A program made the translations under genes and the position numbers. The notes under the pieces were generated by a model, which saw only the letters and a program-made list of their open reading frames with translations, was not told the origin of the DNA and made no database searches. From Actinacidiphila bryophytorum (lineage in GTDB: Bacteria > Actinomycetota > Actinomycetes > Streptomycetales > Streptomycetaceae), in NCBI RefSeq assembly GCF_016916835.1, contig NZ_JAFFIX010000018.1:94329-158328 (forward strand): a stretch of DNA of 64,000 nucleotides, written 5' to 3'. Shown here piece after piece: positions 16,458 to 25,488 of the stretch; within the stretch, counting starts at the first letter, position 1, and every line of letters starts with the position of its first letter.

Positions 16458-16964
16458 TCAGGTGCGGCGCACCACCAGGGCGGTCGCGATCGCCGCGAGG
16501 CCCTCGCCGCGGCCGGTCAGGCCGAGCCCGTCGGTCGTCGTGCCGGAGACCGACACCGGCGCACCGACCGCGGCCGACAGCGCGGCCTGCGCCTCGGCTC
16601 TGCGGGTGCCGATCTTCGGGCGCACCCCGATGACCTGGATGGCGACGTTGCCGACCTCGAAGCCGGCCGCCCGCACGATCCTGGCGGCCTCCGCGAGCAG
16701 CGTCGCCCCCGAGGCGCCGGCCCACTCGGGGCGGTCGGTGCCGAAGTGGGCGCCCAGGTCGCCGAGGCCGGCCGCGGAGAAGAGCGCGTCGCAGGCCGCG
16801 TGTGCGGCCACGTCGGCGTCCGAGTGCCCGGCCAGGCCGAAGGAGGCGCCCTCCCAGTGCAGCCCTGCGCACCACAGCTCGCGCCCGGCCTCGAAGGCGT
16901 GGACGTCCGTCCCGATGCCGACCAGCGGCAGCAGCGGGGCCTGAGCGGTGTCGTCAGTGGCCAT
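16458..16964 (-). CDS. ispF: 2-C-methyl-D-erythritol 2,4-cyclodiphosphate synthase
   Basis: ATG 16964 gives a 168-residue protein, the family length. GIGTDVHAF supplies the Asp and His metal ligands, and LAGHSDADVAAHAACDALF the third His. DLGAHF and the C-terminal TTTDGLGLTGRGEG, the substrate-binding loop, are also present. It performs step five of the non-mevalonate isoprenoid pathway, releasing CMP. It overlaps ispD by 11 bp, so the two are co-translated. Confidence 0.95.
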   Translation of the reverse strand: MATDDTAQAPLLPLVGIGTDVHAFEAGRELWCAGLHWEGASFGLAGHSDADVAAHAACDALFSAAGLGDLGAHFGTDRPEWAGASGATLLAEAARIVRAAGFEVGNVAIQVIGVRPKIGTRRAEAQAALSAAVGAPVSVSGTTTDGLGLTGRGEGLAAIATALVVRRT

Positions 16965-17655
16965 TGGCCCTCCTGCGTGCCAGTACGGCCTCGGCCAGGA
17001 CCAGGTCGAGCGGCCTGGTGACCTTGAAGGCCTCCTCGTGCCCGGGGACGACGAGGACGGGGACGCCCGTCTGTTCGACCATGCCCGCGTCGTCGGTGAC
17101 CGCGCCGGTGACCGTGGCGTGCGCCTTGGCCAGGACGGCCCGGTCGAAGCCCTGCGGGGTCTGCACGGCCCGCAGCAGGGCACGCTGCGGGGTCCCGGTG
17201 ACCGCGCCGGTCTCCGGGTCGACGCTCTTGACGGTGTCGGCCAGCGGCAGCCCCGGTACGACGGCGGGGGCGCCGCCCCTGACGGCGTCCACGACGGCCT
17301 CGACGGTCTCGACCGGCACCAGCGGGCGGGCCGCGTCGTGGACGAGGACGACGTCGACGTCGTCGGGCAGCGCGGCCAGGCCGAGCCGGACGGAGTCCTG
17401 GCGCTCCTCCCCGCCGGGCACGACCCTTATGTCGGTGGACTCGGGCAGCCCGTTGGCGTCGAGCAGCGCACGGACCTCGGCGGCGCCGTCCGGCGGCGCG
17501 ACCACCACGATGACGGTGACGGCCCTGGCGCGGGCCATCGCACGGACCGCGTGGACCAGGATGGGGACCCCGGCGAGAGTGCGCAGCGCCTTGGGCGCGC
17601 CGGGGCCGAGCCGGACGCCACGTCCGGCGGCGGGAATGACGGCTGCGGTACGCAG
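16954..17655 (-). CDS. ispD: 2-C-methyl-D-erythritol 4-phosphate cytidylyltransferase
   Basis: The CTP-binding motif AAVIPAAGRGVRLGPGAPKAL, with VLVHDAARPLVP and the C-terminal TDDAGMVEQTG, identifies IspD (step three of the MEP pathway). The motif must begin only a few residues from the start, yet no ATG, GTG or TTG lies between it and the upstream sequence. The best candidate is CTG 17655 (product starts L/M-RTAAVIP), 7 bp behind AAGGA. This gives 233 residues. The nearest ATG (17538) would delete the nucleotide-binding loop. ispF follows with an 11-bp overlap. Confidence 0.88.
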   Translation of the reverse strand: MRTAAVIPAAGRGVRLGPGAPKALRTLAGVPILVHAVRAMARARAVTVIVVVAPPDGAAEVRALLDANGLPESTDIRVVPGGEERQDSVRLGLAALPDDVDVVLVHDAARPLVPVETVEAVVDAVRGGAPAVVPGLPLADTVKSVDPETGAVTGTPQRALLRAVQTPQGFDRAVLAKAHATVTGAVTDDAGMVEQTGVPVLVVPGHEEAFKVTRPLDLVLAEAVLARRRANGH

Positions 17656-18098
17656 GTTTGTGTCCTTGTATGAGATGGGTATCGCTTGGAGGTGCCCCCG
17701 GGCCGAACGGCCGGGCGGCGCCCCCGGGCGAAGTCAGGGGGTGGATCACCGGGCGAAGCCCGGGAGTCGGGGCACGGTAGTCCGGAGGACCCCTTCCGTG
17801 AAGTCCTCAGGGAAGACCGTAGCGCCCGGCACGAGCGAAGGCGTGGCCGACGGGGTGCATCCAAGTGCACGCCAAGTGCCTGCCAAGTGCACGCATGGTT
17901 CGCCCCGGCCTTGCGGCCCCGCGACCGCACGGCGGGGCCGGCACATGCCGCAGCACCCGGCGGTGATACTGAGCCGGGTGCCGCGGCAGGGTCCCTCGGG
18001 GGTCGTCCGAGGGTTTGCGTCTGCGTAAGTCAGTACGTCACGGCAGCGTGGGTGGCGCTGGAGGGACGCGACACGAGAACGTCCGGAAAGGGACGGTC
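17656..18098. other. Intergenic region between carD and ispD
   Basis: No supported gene in 443 bp. It holds a triple 11-bp repeat (17861-17893) and GC-rich dyads (for example CCGGGCGAAGCCCGG near 17750) that could terminate carD transcription or sit in the ispDF leader. Confidence 0.5.
17861..17893. repeat. Three tandem 11-bp repeats, CCAAGTGC-type
   Basis: CCAAGTGCACG, CCAAGTGCCTG and CCAAGTGCACG follow each other without a gap about 205 bp upstream of the ispD start. The 11-bp period equals one helical turn, as expected for a regulator binding one DNA face. Confidence 0.6.
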
Positions 18099-18581
18099 TT
18101 ACGACGCGAGGACTTCGTCGAGCAGGGCCTCGGCCTTGTCCTCGTTGGTGTTCTCGGCCAGTGCGAGTTCGCTGACCAGGATCTGCCGGGCCTTGGCGAG
18201 CATGCGCTTCTCGCCGGCCGACAGGCCGCGCTCGCGCTCGCGGCGCCACAGGTCGCGGACGACTTCCGCCACCTTGATGACATCGCCCGAAGCGAGCTTC
18301 TCCAGATTTGCCTTGTATCGGCGGGACCAGTTGGTCGGCTCTTCGGTGTACGGCGCGCGCAGCACCTCGAAGACCCGATCCAGACCCTCCTGACCGACCA
18401 CGTCGCGTACGCCGACGAACTCCGCATTGTCCGCGGGTACGCGCACCGTCAAGTCGCCCTGAGCGACCTTGAGCACCAAGTAGGTCTTGTCCACGCCTTT
18501 GATCTGGCGAATTTCGATAGCCTCGATCAGCGCGGCCCCGTGATGGGGATAGACCACGGTGTCGCCAACCTTGAACGTCAT
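18099..18581 (-). CDS. carD: CarD-family RNA polymerase-binding transcription regulator
   Basis: The 160-residue protein starts MTFKVGDTVVYPHHGAALIEAIE, the Tudor-like RNAP-interacting domain that binds the beta subunit. Its C-terminal half is the helical DNA-binding domain with the invariant Trp region (EEPTNWSRRYKANLEKLASGD, VAEVVRDLWRRERERGLSAGEKRML). CarD stabilises the open promoter complex, notably at rRNA and housekeeping promoters, and is essential in mycobacteria. The length and the position upstream of ispD are conserved in actinomycetes. A CCACGG-AAGGGG leader precedes the ATG. Confidence 0.95.
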   Translation of the reverse strand: MTFKVGDTVVYPHHGAALIEAIEIRQIKGVDKTYLVLKVAQGDLTVRVPADNAEFVGVRDVVGQEGLDRVFEVLRAPYTEEPTNWSRRYKANLEKLASGDVIKVAEVVRDLWRRERERGLSAGEKRMLAKARQILVSELALAENTNEDKAEALLDEVLAS

Positions 18582-19248
18582 GTGACAGGTACCCCTTCCG
18601 TGGCTATCCAGGGTAACACGGGAACGCCCTCATCTGAATGGCGTTTTCGCAGGTCAGGGCATATCTCGGGGCTTGACAAGCGCCCCCGGAACGTGCTGGA
18701 GGGTGCCACGGGCATGCGGTATCCGCAGGTCGGAGCGGGTATACGCCGGACCGGAAACACACCCGTCACACGTCAGGAAGTCTTGCAACAGTGGTCGATA
18801 CGTCCGGATTTGTCGCTCCCGACGGAGTGGATCTTCGCTACTCCGTTCGGGTTCCGGGCCGTTGAAGATCCAATTTTGCACGTTCATGGAAATCCCCTGC
18901 GCGCCCCCTCGCGTCGGCCCGCCGGTAATCACACCGTGGTAATGCCGGAATACATTGCGGGCGTGTTGCCCCGGGGCGGCCCGCGGGCCGCCGCCCGACG
19001 CTCCCGGCCTGCTCAGAGGGCTGCCCGGCGGCATACGAGCACCAAAGAACCCGTCGCGGGCGCGGGCGCGGCCCGCGGATGCGCGGCGGTCGGGAAGGAG
19101 CGGGACAGGAGCCGGACAGGAGTCGCGCAGGACCGGTCGGGTGAGGGTGCGTCACGGAGGGACCACCCGGTGTGTGGGCGCGCAGGCGGCTCGGTAATCT
19201 TAGGCCGCTGGAAGATCGTCAGAACCTGCCCAAGGAGATGCCGCCGCC
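18582..19248. other. Long intergenic region upstream of carD
   Basis: 667 bp between divergent genes. A TTGACA at 18674 and AT-richer stretches (18770-18960) mark it as a control region for carD and the lipoprotein gene. Frames that cross it lack codon bias and domain patterns, and I support no gene here. Confidence 0.5.
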
Positions 19249-19860
19249 GTGGTCCGCAGCTTCCGACGCGGCGCCCTCGCCGCCGTCGTCGCTCTCTCGC
19301 TCGCCCCTCTCGCCGCCTGCGCGGCAGGGAACAGCGCCCAGACCCTGAAAGTCGAGCCGGACAGCCAGTCGGCGACCGTCGGCGACATCCAGGTGCAGAA
19401 CGCCTTCGTGCTCACCCAGCCCGGCGGCCCCGCCACCGTCTCCGCGCGGCTGTTCAACAACGGCACCGCCGACCAGACGCTGCAGGCCGTCCAGCTCGCC
19501 GGCGGGCTCTCGGCCCGGCTGTCGGGCGCCGACGGCGGCGGCACCATCACCGTCCCCGCGCACGGCACCGTGCTGCTCGGCGGCAAGGGCAACCCGGCCG
19601 CGACCATCGACAGCGGCAGCGAGTCGCTGCGCGACGGCGACGTGCAGAACGCGGTGTTCGACTTCAGCACCACGGGTGCGGTCGCGCTGCCGGTCAACGT
19701 GACGCCCGCGGCCGGCTTCTTCGAGCCGTACGGCCCCAGCTCGCTGCCGACCACCGCGGTCCCGCTGCCGACCGACACCGCCACGGTGGCGCCGACGGAC
19801 ACCGCGACGCCGACCGGCACCGGGACGGCCACCCCCACCGACACCGCCACCCCGCAGTAG
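19249..19860 (+). CDS. Secreted lipoprotein, DUF461-like copper-chaperone-type fold possible
   Basis: The start is GTG 19249 with AAGGAG 11 bp upstream. The signal peptide VRSFRRGALAAVVALSLAPLAACAAG ends in a lipobox LAAC with the modified Cys near residue 24, so the protein should be anchored outside the membrane. The mature part (VGDIQVQNAFVLTQPGGPATVSARLFNNG) has the beta-rich pattern of small extracytoplasmic proteins related to PCu(A)C/DUF461, but the Met/His metal ligands of copper chaperones are not obvious. The C-terminus is a Thr/Pro/Asp-rich tail (TDTATPTGTGTATPTDT), probably a surface spacer. Function unknown; followed by a perfect terminator. Confidence 0.75.
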   Translation: MVRSFRRGALAAVVALSLAPLAACAAGNSAQTLKVEPDSQSATVGDIQVQNAFVLTQPGGPATVSARLFNNGTADQTLQAVQLAGGLSARLSGADGGGTITVPAHGTVLLGGKGNPAATIDSGSESLRDGDVQNAVFDFSTTGAVALPVNVTPAAGFFEPYGPSSLPTTAVPLPTDTATVAPTDTATPTGTGTATPTDTATPQ

Positions 19861-19886
19861 CGGGTACGCGCAGCCGGGAAACGCCG

Positions 19887-19919
19887 GTAAGGGTCCGACG
19901 CCAGGCGTCGGACCCTTAC
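19887..19919. terminator. Perfect bidirectional hairpin terminator
   Basis: GTAAGGGTCCGACGCC and its exact complement surround a single base; the working loop is probably CCAGG. It lies between the convergent lipoprotein and phoP genes and can serve both. Confidence 0.85.
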
Positions 19920-19957
19920 TCGTGGACTTGTGGCAGCCGGGATCGGCCGAGTCAGGC

Positions 19958-20638
19958 CTACGGCTCGAACTTGTAGCCCAGGCCGCGGACCGTCACCAGG
20001 TAGCGCGGCGCCCCCGGGTCGGGCTCGATCTTGGCGCGCAGCCGCTTGACGTGCACGTCGAGCGTCTTGGTGTCGCCGACGTAGTCCGCGCCCCACACCC
20101 GGTCGATCAGCTGCATACGGGTCAGCACCCGGCCGGCGTTCCGCAGCAGCATCTCCAGCAGGTCGAACTCCTTCAGCGGCAGGTCCACCTTGCCGCCGCC
20201 GACCGTGACCACGTGCCGGTCCACGTCCATGCGGACCGGTCCCGCCTCCAGGGCGGCCGGGGAGATCTCCTCGGGCTCACCGCGGCGGCGCAGCACCGCG
20301 CGGATGCGGGCGACCAGCTCCCGCGAGGAGAAGGGCTTGGTCACGTAGTCGTCAGCGCCTATCTCCAGGCCGACGACCTTGTCGATCTCGCTGTCCTTGG
20401 CGGTCACCATGATCACCGGGACATTGGACTTGAGCCGCAGCTGGCGGCAGACCTCGGTGCCGGGCAGGCCCGGCAGCATCAGGTCGAGAAGTACCAGGTC
20501 GGCGCCGTTTCGTTCGAACTCGTCCAGCGCGTCGGGCCCGGTCGCGGAAATGGCGACCTCGAAGCCCTCCTTGCGGAGCATGTACGACAGCGCGTCGCTG
20601 AAGGACTCTTCGTCCTCGACGACGAGTACGCGGGTCAC
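19958..20638 (-). CDS. phoP: Phosphate response regulator PhoP
   Basis: Start GTG 20638 (VTRVLVVEDEESF), which overlaps the phoR stop as GTGA. The 226-residue protein has an OmpR-type receiver with acidic pocket EDE, phospho-acceptor Asp in LVLLDLMLPGLPGTEVC and Lys in DDYVTKPFSSREL, then a winged-helix domain (LPLKEFDLLEMLLRNAGRVLTRMQLIDRVWG, HVKRLRAKIEPDP, VRGLGYKFEP). In streptomycetes PhoP activates phosphate scavenging and represses secondary metabolism when phosphate is low. The genetic context (phoR upstream, phoU divergent) is the classical one. Confidence 0.95.
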   Translation of the reverse strand: MTRVLVVEDEESFSDALSYMLRKEGFEVAISATGPDALDEFERNGADLVLLDLMLPGLPGTEVCRQLRLKSNVPVIMVTAKDSEIDKVVGLEIGADDYVTKPFSSRELVARIRAVLRRRGEPEEISPAALEAGPVRMDVDRHVVTVGGGKVDLPLKEFDLLEMLLRNAGRVLTRMQLIDRVWGADYVGDTKTLDVHVKRLRAKIEPDPGAPRYLVTVRGLGYKFEP

Positions 20639-21918
20639 GGAAGGACCTCCGGGGCGGGGATGTGTTCTGGGAGGGTCTGGAACAGCTGGTCGTCCGACGG
20701 CTCGTCGGCCGGTTCTGCGTCCGCTTCGGCATCCGGGTCGGTGCCGGGCGGAAGCGCGCGGTCGCGGGCGATCCCGGCCTCGGGAAGCCGCAGTGTGAAG
20801 GTGGAGCCCTGGCCTTCCGCGCTCCACACGGTGACCTCGCCGCCGTGGGTGGCGGCGACGTGTTTGACGATGGACAGGCCGAGCCCGGTGCCGCCGGTCG
20901 CCCGCGAGCGCGCCGGGTCGACCCGGTAGAAGCGCTCGAAGACCCGGTCGCGGTCCTTCTCGGAGATGCCGATGCCCTGGTCGGTGACGGAGATCTCGAT
21001 GAGGTCCCCGCCCGCCGCGGCGATCCGGCGTCCTGCTATGCCGACCCGGGTGCGGGCCGGACTGTAGTTGACGGCGTTCTCGACGAGATTGCCGAGCGCT
21101 GCCGCGAGCTGGCCCCGGTTGCCCCATATGAACAGGTCGGGGGTCGTTCCGGTGGCCATGGTGATCTGCTTGGTGTTGGCCTGGTGGCGGCACCGGTCGA
21201 CGGCTTCGGCGACCAGGTCGTCCACCGCCACCGGCTCCGCGTCGTCCAGCAGGTCGTCGTCCTGGACCCGGGACAGGTCGATGATCTCCTGCACCAGGCT
21301 GGTCAGCCGGGTGGCCTCGATCTGCATCCGTCCCGCGAAGCGCAGGACCGCCTCGGGGTCGTCGGAGGCGTCCATCACTGCCTCGGACAGCAGCGACAGG
21401 GCGCCCACCGGGGTCTTCAGCTCATGGCTGACATTGGCCACGAAGTCCCGCCGTACCGCCTCTATCCGCCGGGCCTCGGTGAGGTCCTCGACCAGCAGCA
21501 GCACCAGCCGGGAGCCCAGCGGCGCCACCCGGGCGGAGACCGCGAGGCCTTCGCCGCGTCCCGCGCCGCGGCGCGGGAGGTCGAGTTCCACCTGGCGTAT
21601 CTCGCCGTCCCGCCGGGTCTCGCGGGCCATCTGCAGCATCTGGTCGACGGCCAGCCGGCCGCCGCGTACCAGTCCGAGGGCATATGCCGCGGAGCTGGCC
21701 TTGACGACGGTGTCGCCCTCGTCCAGGACGACGGCCGACGAGCGCAGCACGGACAGCACGGTGTCCACACCAGGCGGAAGCACGGCGTCCGTGTGCAGTG
21801 CGGTACGGGTGGGGCGGGCCTGTTCCCGCTCGCTCCAGCGGAACGCGAGCACGGCGATCACGCCGGTCAGGAGACCGGCTATCGCACTGGCTGCGGCGAC
21901 TGCCGCGTTCACGTCCAT
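20635..21918 (-). CDS. phoR: Phosphate sensor histidine kinase PhoR (SenX3-like)
   Basis: ATG 21918 (MDVNAAVAAASAIAGLLTGVIAV) is the family start. The 427-residue kinase has one N-terminal membrane helix, a PAS-like region (about 50-170), the HisKA box FVANVSHELKTPVGALSLLSE and an ATPase domain with GNLVENAVNYS, DQGIGI and ATGGTGLGLSIVKHV. The C-terminal tail is acidic (DPDAEADAEPADEPSDDQ). It phosphorylates PhoP, to which it is translationally coupled by a 4-bp overlap. Transcribed from the region containing the PHO box shared with divergent phoU. Confidence 0.95.
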   Translation of the reverse strand: MDVNAAVAAASAIAGLLTGVIAVLAFRWSEREQARPTRTALHTDAVLPPGVDTVLSVLRSSAVVLDEGDTVVKASSAAYALGLVRGGRLAVDQMLQMARETRRDGEIRQVELDLPRRGAGRGEGLAVSARVAPLGSRLVLLLVEDLTEARRIEAVRRDFVANVSHELKTPVGALSLLSEAVMDASDDPEAVLRFAGRMQIEATRLTSLVQEIIDLSRVQDDDLLDDAEPVAVDDLVAEAVDRCRHQANTKQITMATGTTPDLFIWGNRGQLAAALGNLVENAVNYSPARTRVGIAGRRIAAAGGDLIEISVTDQGIGISEKDRDRVFERFYRVDPARSRATGGTGLGLSIVKHVAATHGGEVTVWSAEGQGSTFTLRLPEAGIARDRALPPGTDPDAEADAEPADEPSDDQLFQTLPEHIPAPEVLP

Positions 21919-21991
21919 GGCCCCAGGGTAGGTGGCCTGCGCAAGCGCTCCACAACCCTGAGAGCTACCTCTCGGATGCACGTTGCCAAGA

Positions 21992-22024
21992 GTTCACCTT
22001 CACGTAGGTGCTGATTCACTCCCG
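21992..22024. promoter_or_regulatory. PHO box between phoR and phoU
   Basis: GTTCACCTTCA (21992-22002), a degenerate 11-bp unit, and ATTCACTCCCG (22014-22024) form direct repeats in the 11-bp register of the Streptomyces PHO box (consensus near GTTCACC). Position between divergent phoRP and phoU predicts PhoP autoregulation. Confidence 0.7.
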
Positions 22025-22142
22025 GTGCGCGGCCGGTACGCACAGGCCCATCAGCGTGACAGCGTGGGGGACAAGCCTCTGTACAGGCCTGAGGACATCC
22101 AGCACTACATTCAGCACTTTCTGCACATACGGAAGGAACGCG

Positions 22143-22823
22143 ATGCGGGACGCATACCACGAGGAGCTCGACTCCATCGGTGACGGGCTGGTCGAGATGG
22201 CCAGGCTGGTCGGCTCGGCGATAGGCCGCGCCACCACCGCGCTGCTCGACGCGGACCTCAACGTCGCGGAAAGCGTCATCGCCGCCGACGAGAAGGTCGA
22301 CGACCTCCAGCGCGAGCTGGAGACCCGGGCGATCAACCTGCTGGCCCGCCAGCAGCCGGTGGCCACCGACCTGCGGATCGTCGTCACCAGCCTGCGCATG
22401 AGCGCCGACCTGGAGCGCTCCGGCGACCTGGCACGCCACGTCGCCAAGCTCGCCCGGCTGCGCTTCCCCGTCTCGGCCGTCCCGCACGACCTGCACAGCA
22501 CCATCCTGGAGATGGGGCAGCTCGCCCAGCGCCTGATGGCCAAGGCCGCCGAGGTCATCATCACCAAGGACGTGGACGACGCGCTGCAGCTCGAAGCCGA
22601 CGACGACCGCATGGACGAGCTGCACCGCGCCCTCTTCCAGCACCTGCTGGACGACCGCTGGAAGCACGGCATAGAGACCGCCGTGGACGTCACTCTCGTC
22701 GGACGCTACTACGAGCGCTTCGCCGACCACGCCGTCTCCGTCGCCAAGCGCGTCGTCTACCTGGTGACCGGTGAGCACGTGGACGAGATGACGCCCACCC
22801 CCACCCAGGTGGAAGGCGCCTGA
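22143..22823 (+). CDS. phoU: Phosphate signalling protein PhoU
   Basis: ATG 22143 follows GGAAGGAACGCG. The 226-residue protein consists of two three-helix PhoU repeats, each with the metal-binding E/DxxxD pattern (residues about 8-100: ELDSIGDGLVEMARLVGSAI, LARQQPVATDLRIVVTSLRMSADLERSGDLARHVAKLA; second repeat to YYERFADHAVSVAKRVVYLVTG). PhoU damps PhoR signalling when phosphate is plentiful. Divergent from phoRP and sharing its PHO box. Confidence 0.93.
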   Translation: MRDAYHEELDSIGDGLVEMARLVGSAIGRATTALLDADLNVAESVIAADEKVDDLQRELETRAINLLARQQPVATDLRIVVTSLRMSADLERSGDLARHVAKLARLRFPVSAVPHDLHSTILEMGQLAQRLMAKAAEVIITKDVDDALQLEADDDRMDELHRALFQHLLDDRWKHGIETAVDVTLVGRYYERFADHAVSVAKRVVYLVTGEHVDEMTPTPTQVEGA

Positions 22824-22860
22824 CCTCCTGACCCCCTGGCTGCCTGCCGTACGCCTGGCC

Positions 22861-22896
22861 GTATCCCAGGCCGTATCCCAGGCCGTATCCCAGGCC
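22861..22896. repeat. Three tandem 12-bp repeats
   Basis: GTATCCCAGGCC is repeated three times without gaps, 38 bp after the phoU stop, followed by GTACGG. Possibly a slipped-strand expansion. Confidence 0.7.
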
Positions 22897-23027
22897 GTAC
22901 GGCGGCCCGGCGGTCAGGGGGCGTGCGGGTGGTGCGGTTGTGGGCGGTATGCCCTTGTGCGCCCTTGATACGCGGCTGGACGCGGGAGTTCACTGGTGGG
23001 GCAGCTAAGCCTGAGGAGGGCGCACTG

Positions 23028-23201
23028 ATGCCGGAAACCCCCACGCCCAAGCCCGTACCCGTACGCGACCAGCCGACGACCGAATCCGCCGCGCCGCTGC
23101 GGACCCCACTCCCGATGGTCGCCGCCTGCGGCTGCGGCTCCGGCTGCGGCTGCGGCTGCCAGTCCGGCGGCGCCTGCCAGTGCGGAGGCTGCACCGGCTG
23201 A
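23028..23201 (+). CDS. Small cysteine-rich, metallothionein-like protein
   Basis: ATG 23028 has a strong GAGGAGG site 8 bp upstream; the frame is open upstream but the extra sequence is not protein-like. The 57-residue product has a Pro/Thr-rich N-terminal half and a C-terminal cluster, AACGCGSGCGCGCQSGGACQ, continuing CGGCTG. Most of the Cys form CxC or CxxC pairs, which is the pattern of metal-thiolate cluster proteins. There is no signal peptide. Similar short peptides are annotated as hypothetical in Streptomyces as I recall. Binding of zinc, copper or another soft metal is an inference. It stands alone before a large terminator. Confidence 0.7.
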   Translation: MPETPTPKPVPVRDQPTTESAAPLRTPLPMVAACGCGSGCGCGCQSGGACQCGGCTG

Positions 23202-23562
23202 GAACGCCGCGGGTGCCAGACCCTGGCCCCGCCGCTCGCATACGTGCCCCCGGCCCGCGGACCGACCGCGGCCCGGGGGCACGTATGCAGCGAAGATTAC
23301 GCGACGGCGGAGGCGTCACCCGACGCCGCCGCCCGTCCGTGCCCTGGATGCCGCCGCCACTGGATGCCGCCGCCGCTGAATGCGGGCGCCGCGGCCACCC
23401 CGCCGTATCAGCCGATCGGTTGATACGGCCCCACCGACCGGCGGATCAGCCGGACCCCGCCGCAAAGAGCCGGCCGGCCGATACCGCCGCCGCCACCGCC
23501 CCCGCCACGCTTGAGCCGGGGCCGCTGCCCGGCCCCTCCCCCACGCGGAGAGGACGGCGTCC
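23202..23562. other. Intergenic region with strong terminator
   Basis: Contains the large hairpin at 23238-23288, then Pro/Ala-coding-like low-complexity sequence up to the ABC ATPase start. No supported gene. Confidence 0.5.
23238..23288. terminator. Long hairpin terminator
   Basis: GCATACGTGCCCCCGG and its complement form the outer stem, extended by CCCGCGG/CCGCGGC with one mismatch around ACCGA: more than 20 bp of stem, 37 bp after the Cys-rich gene. Confidence 0.85.
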
Positions 23563-24693
<1,131 letters not shown>

Positions 24694-24703
24694 GGAGCCC
24701 GTC

Positions 24704-25468
24704 ATGTCCGCCACGTCCGCCTTCCCCCGCCGGGGTTCGGCGCTGGGCCGGCTCACCCGCACCGAGCTGCGGCTCTTCGTCCGCGAGAAGGCCGGTCCCG
24801 CCTTCGCGATCGGGCTGCCGCTCGCCCTGCTGACCGTCTTCGGCACCATCCCCTACTACCGCCGCCACGAGGTCGGCGGCACCCCGCTCCTCGACCTGTA
24901 CGTGCCGATCCTGTGCGCCTTCGTCCTGGCGACCCTGGCCTTCAACTGGCTGCCCGCGGTGCTGGCCGGCTACCGCGAGAAGGGGGTGCTGCGCCGCCTG
25001 CGCACCACCCCGGTCGGCCCCGCCCGCGTCCTGGCCGCGCAACTGCTGGTCGCCCTCGCGACCGCCGCCGTCGCCGTCACCGCCCTGCTGCTGGTGGCGC
25101 GTCTCGCCTTCGGTGTGCCGCTGCCGCGCCAGCCGTACGGATACGCCGCAGCTCTCGTCCTGGCCGCGCTCGCCCTCATGGCGATCGGCCTCTTCGTCGC
25201 CGCGGCCGCACCCCATGGCAGGGCCGCCAACGCGGTCGGCGCGACCCTCTTCTACGTCATGATGTTCTTCGCGGGACTCTTCCTCCCGATCGCCGCGATG
25301 CCCCCGCTGCTGCGGCACATCAGCCGGGCCGCACCGCTCGGCGCCGCCGCGCAGGCCCTCACCGACGCCGCCGGCGGCCGGTGGCCGCATCCCCTGCAAC
25401 TGATCACCCTGGCGGGCTATGCCGTTGCCTTCTGCGCAGGCGCCATTAGATTGTTCCGCTGGGAGTGA
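24704..25468 (+). CDS. ABC-2 type exporter permease
   Basis: Start ATG 24704, 10 bp after the ATPase stop. The 254-residue protein has an N-terminal cytoplasmic strand (RTELRLFVREKAGPAF) and six hydrophobic segments, among them AFAIGLPLALLTVFGTI, LYVPILCAFVLATLAFNWLPAVLAG, ATAAVAVTALLLVARLAFG, YAAALVLAALALMAIGLFVAAAA, GATLFYVMMFFAGLFLPIAAMP and LITLAGYAVAFCAGAI. It is the ABC2_membrane fold that pairs with DrrA-like ATPases. The kinase gene starts within 21 bp or overlaps it, so expression is coupled. Confidence 0.88.
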   Translation: MSATSAFPRRGSALGRLTRTELRLFVREKAGPAFAIGLPLALLTVFGTIPYYRRHEVGGTPLLDLYVPILCAFVLATLAFNWLPAVLAGYREKGVLRRLRTTPVGPARVLAAQLLVALATAAVAVTALLLVARLAFGVPLPRQPYGYAAALVLAALALMAIGLFVAAAAPHGRAANAVGATLFYVMMFFAGLFLPIAAMPPLLRHISRAAPLGAAAQALTDAAGGRWPHPLQLITLAGYAVAFCAGAIRLFRWE

Positions 25469-25488
25469 CGTCGACCCGGAGGGCGCTC

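Noticed and set aside
17860..17895. Riboswitch in the ispD leader
   Set aside because: Only direct repeats are seen; no conserved aptamer core or anti-terminator pairing could be recognised.
20662..22014. Plus-strand ORF antisense to phoR
   Set aside because: The opposite strand encodes a complete histidine kinase; the ORF exists only because of third-position GC bias.
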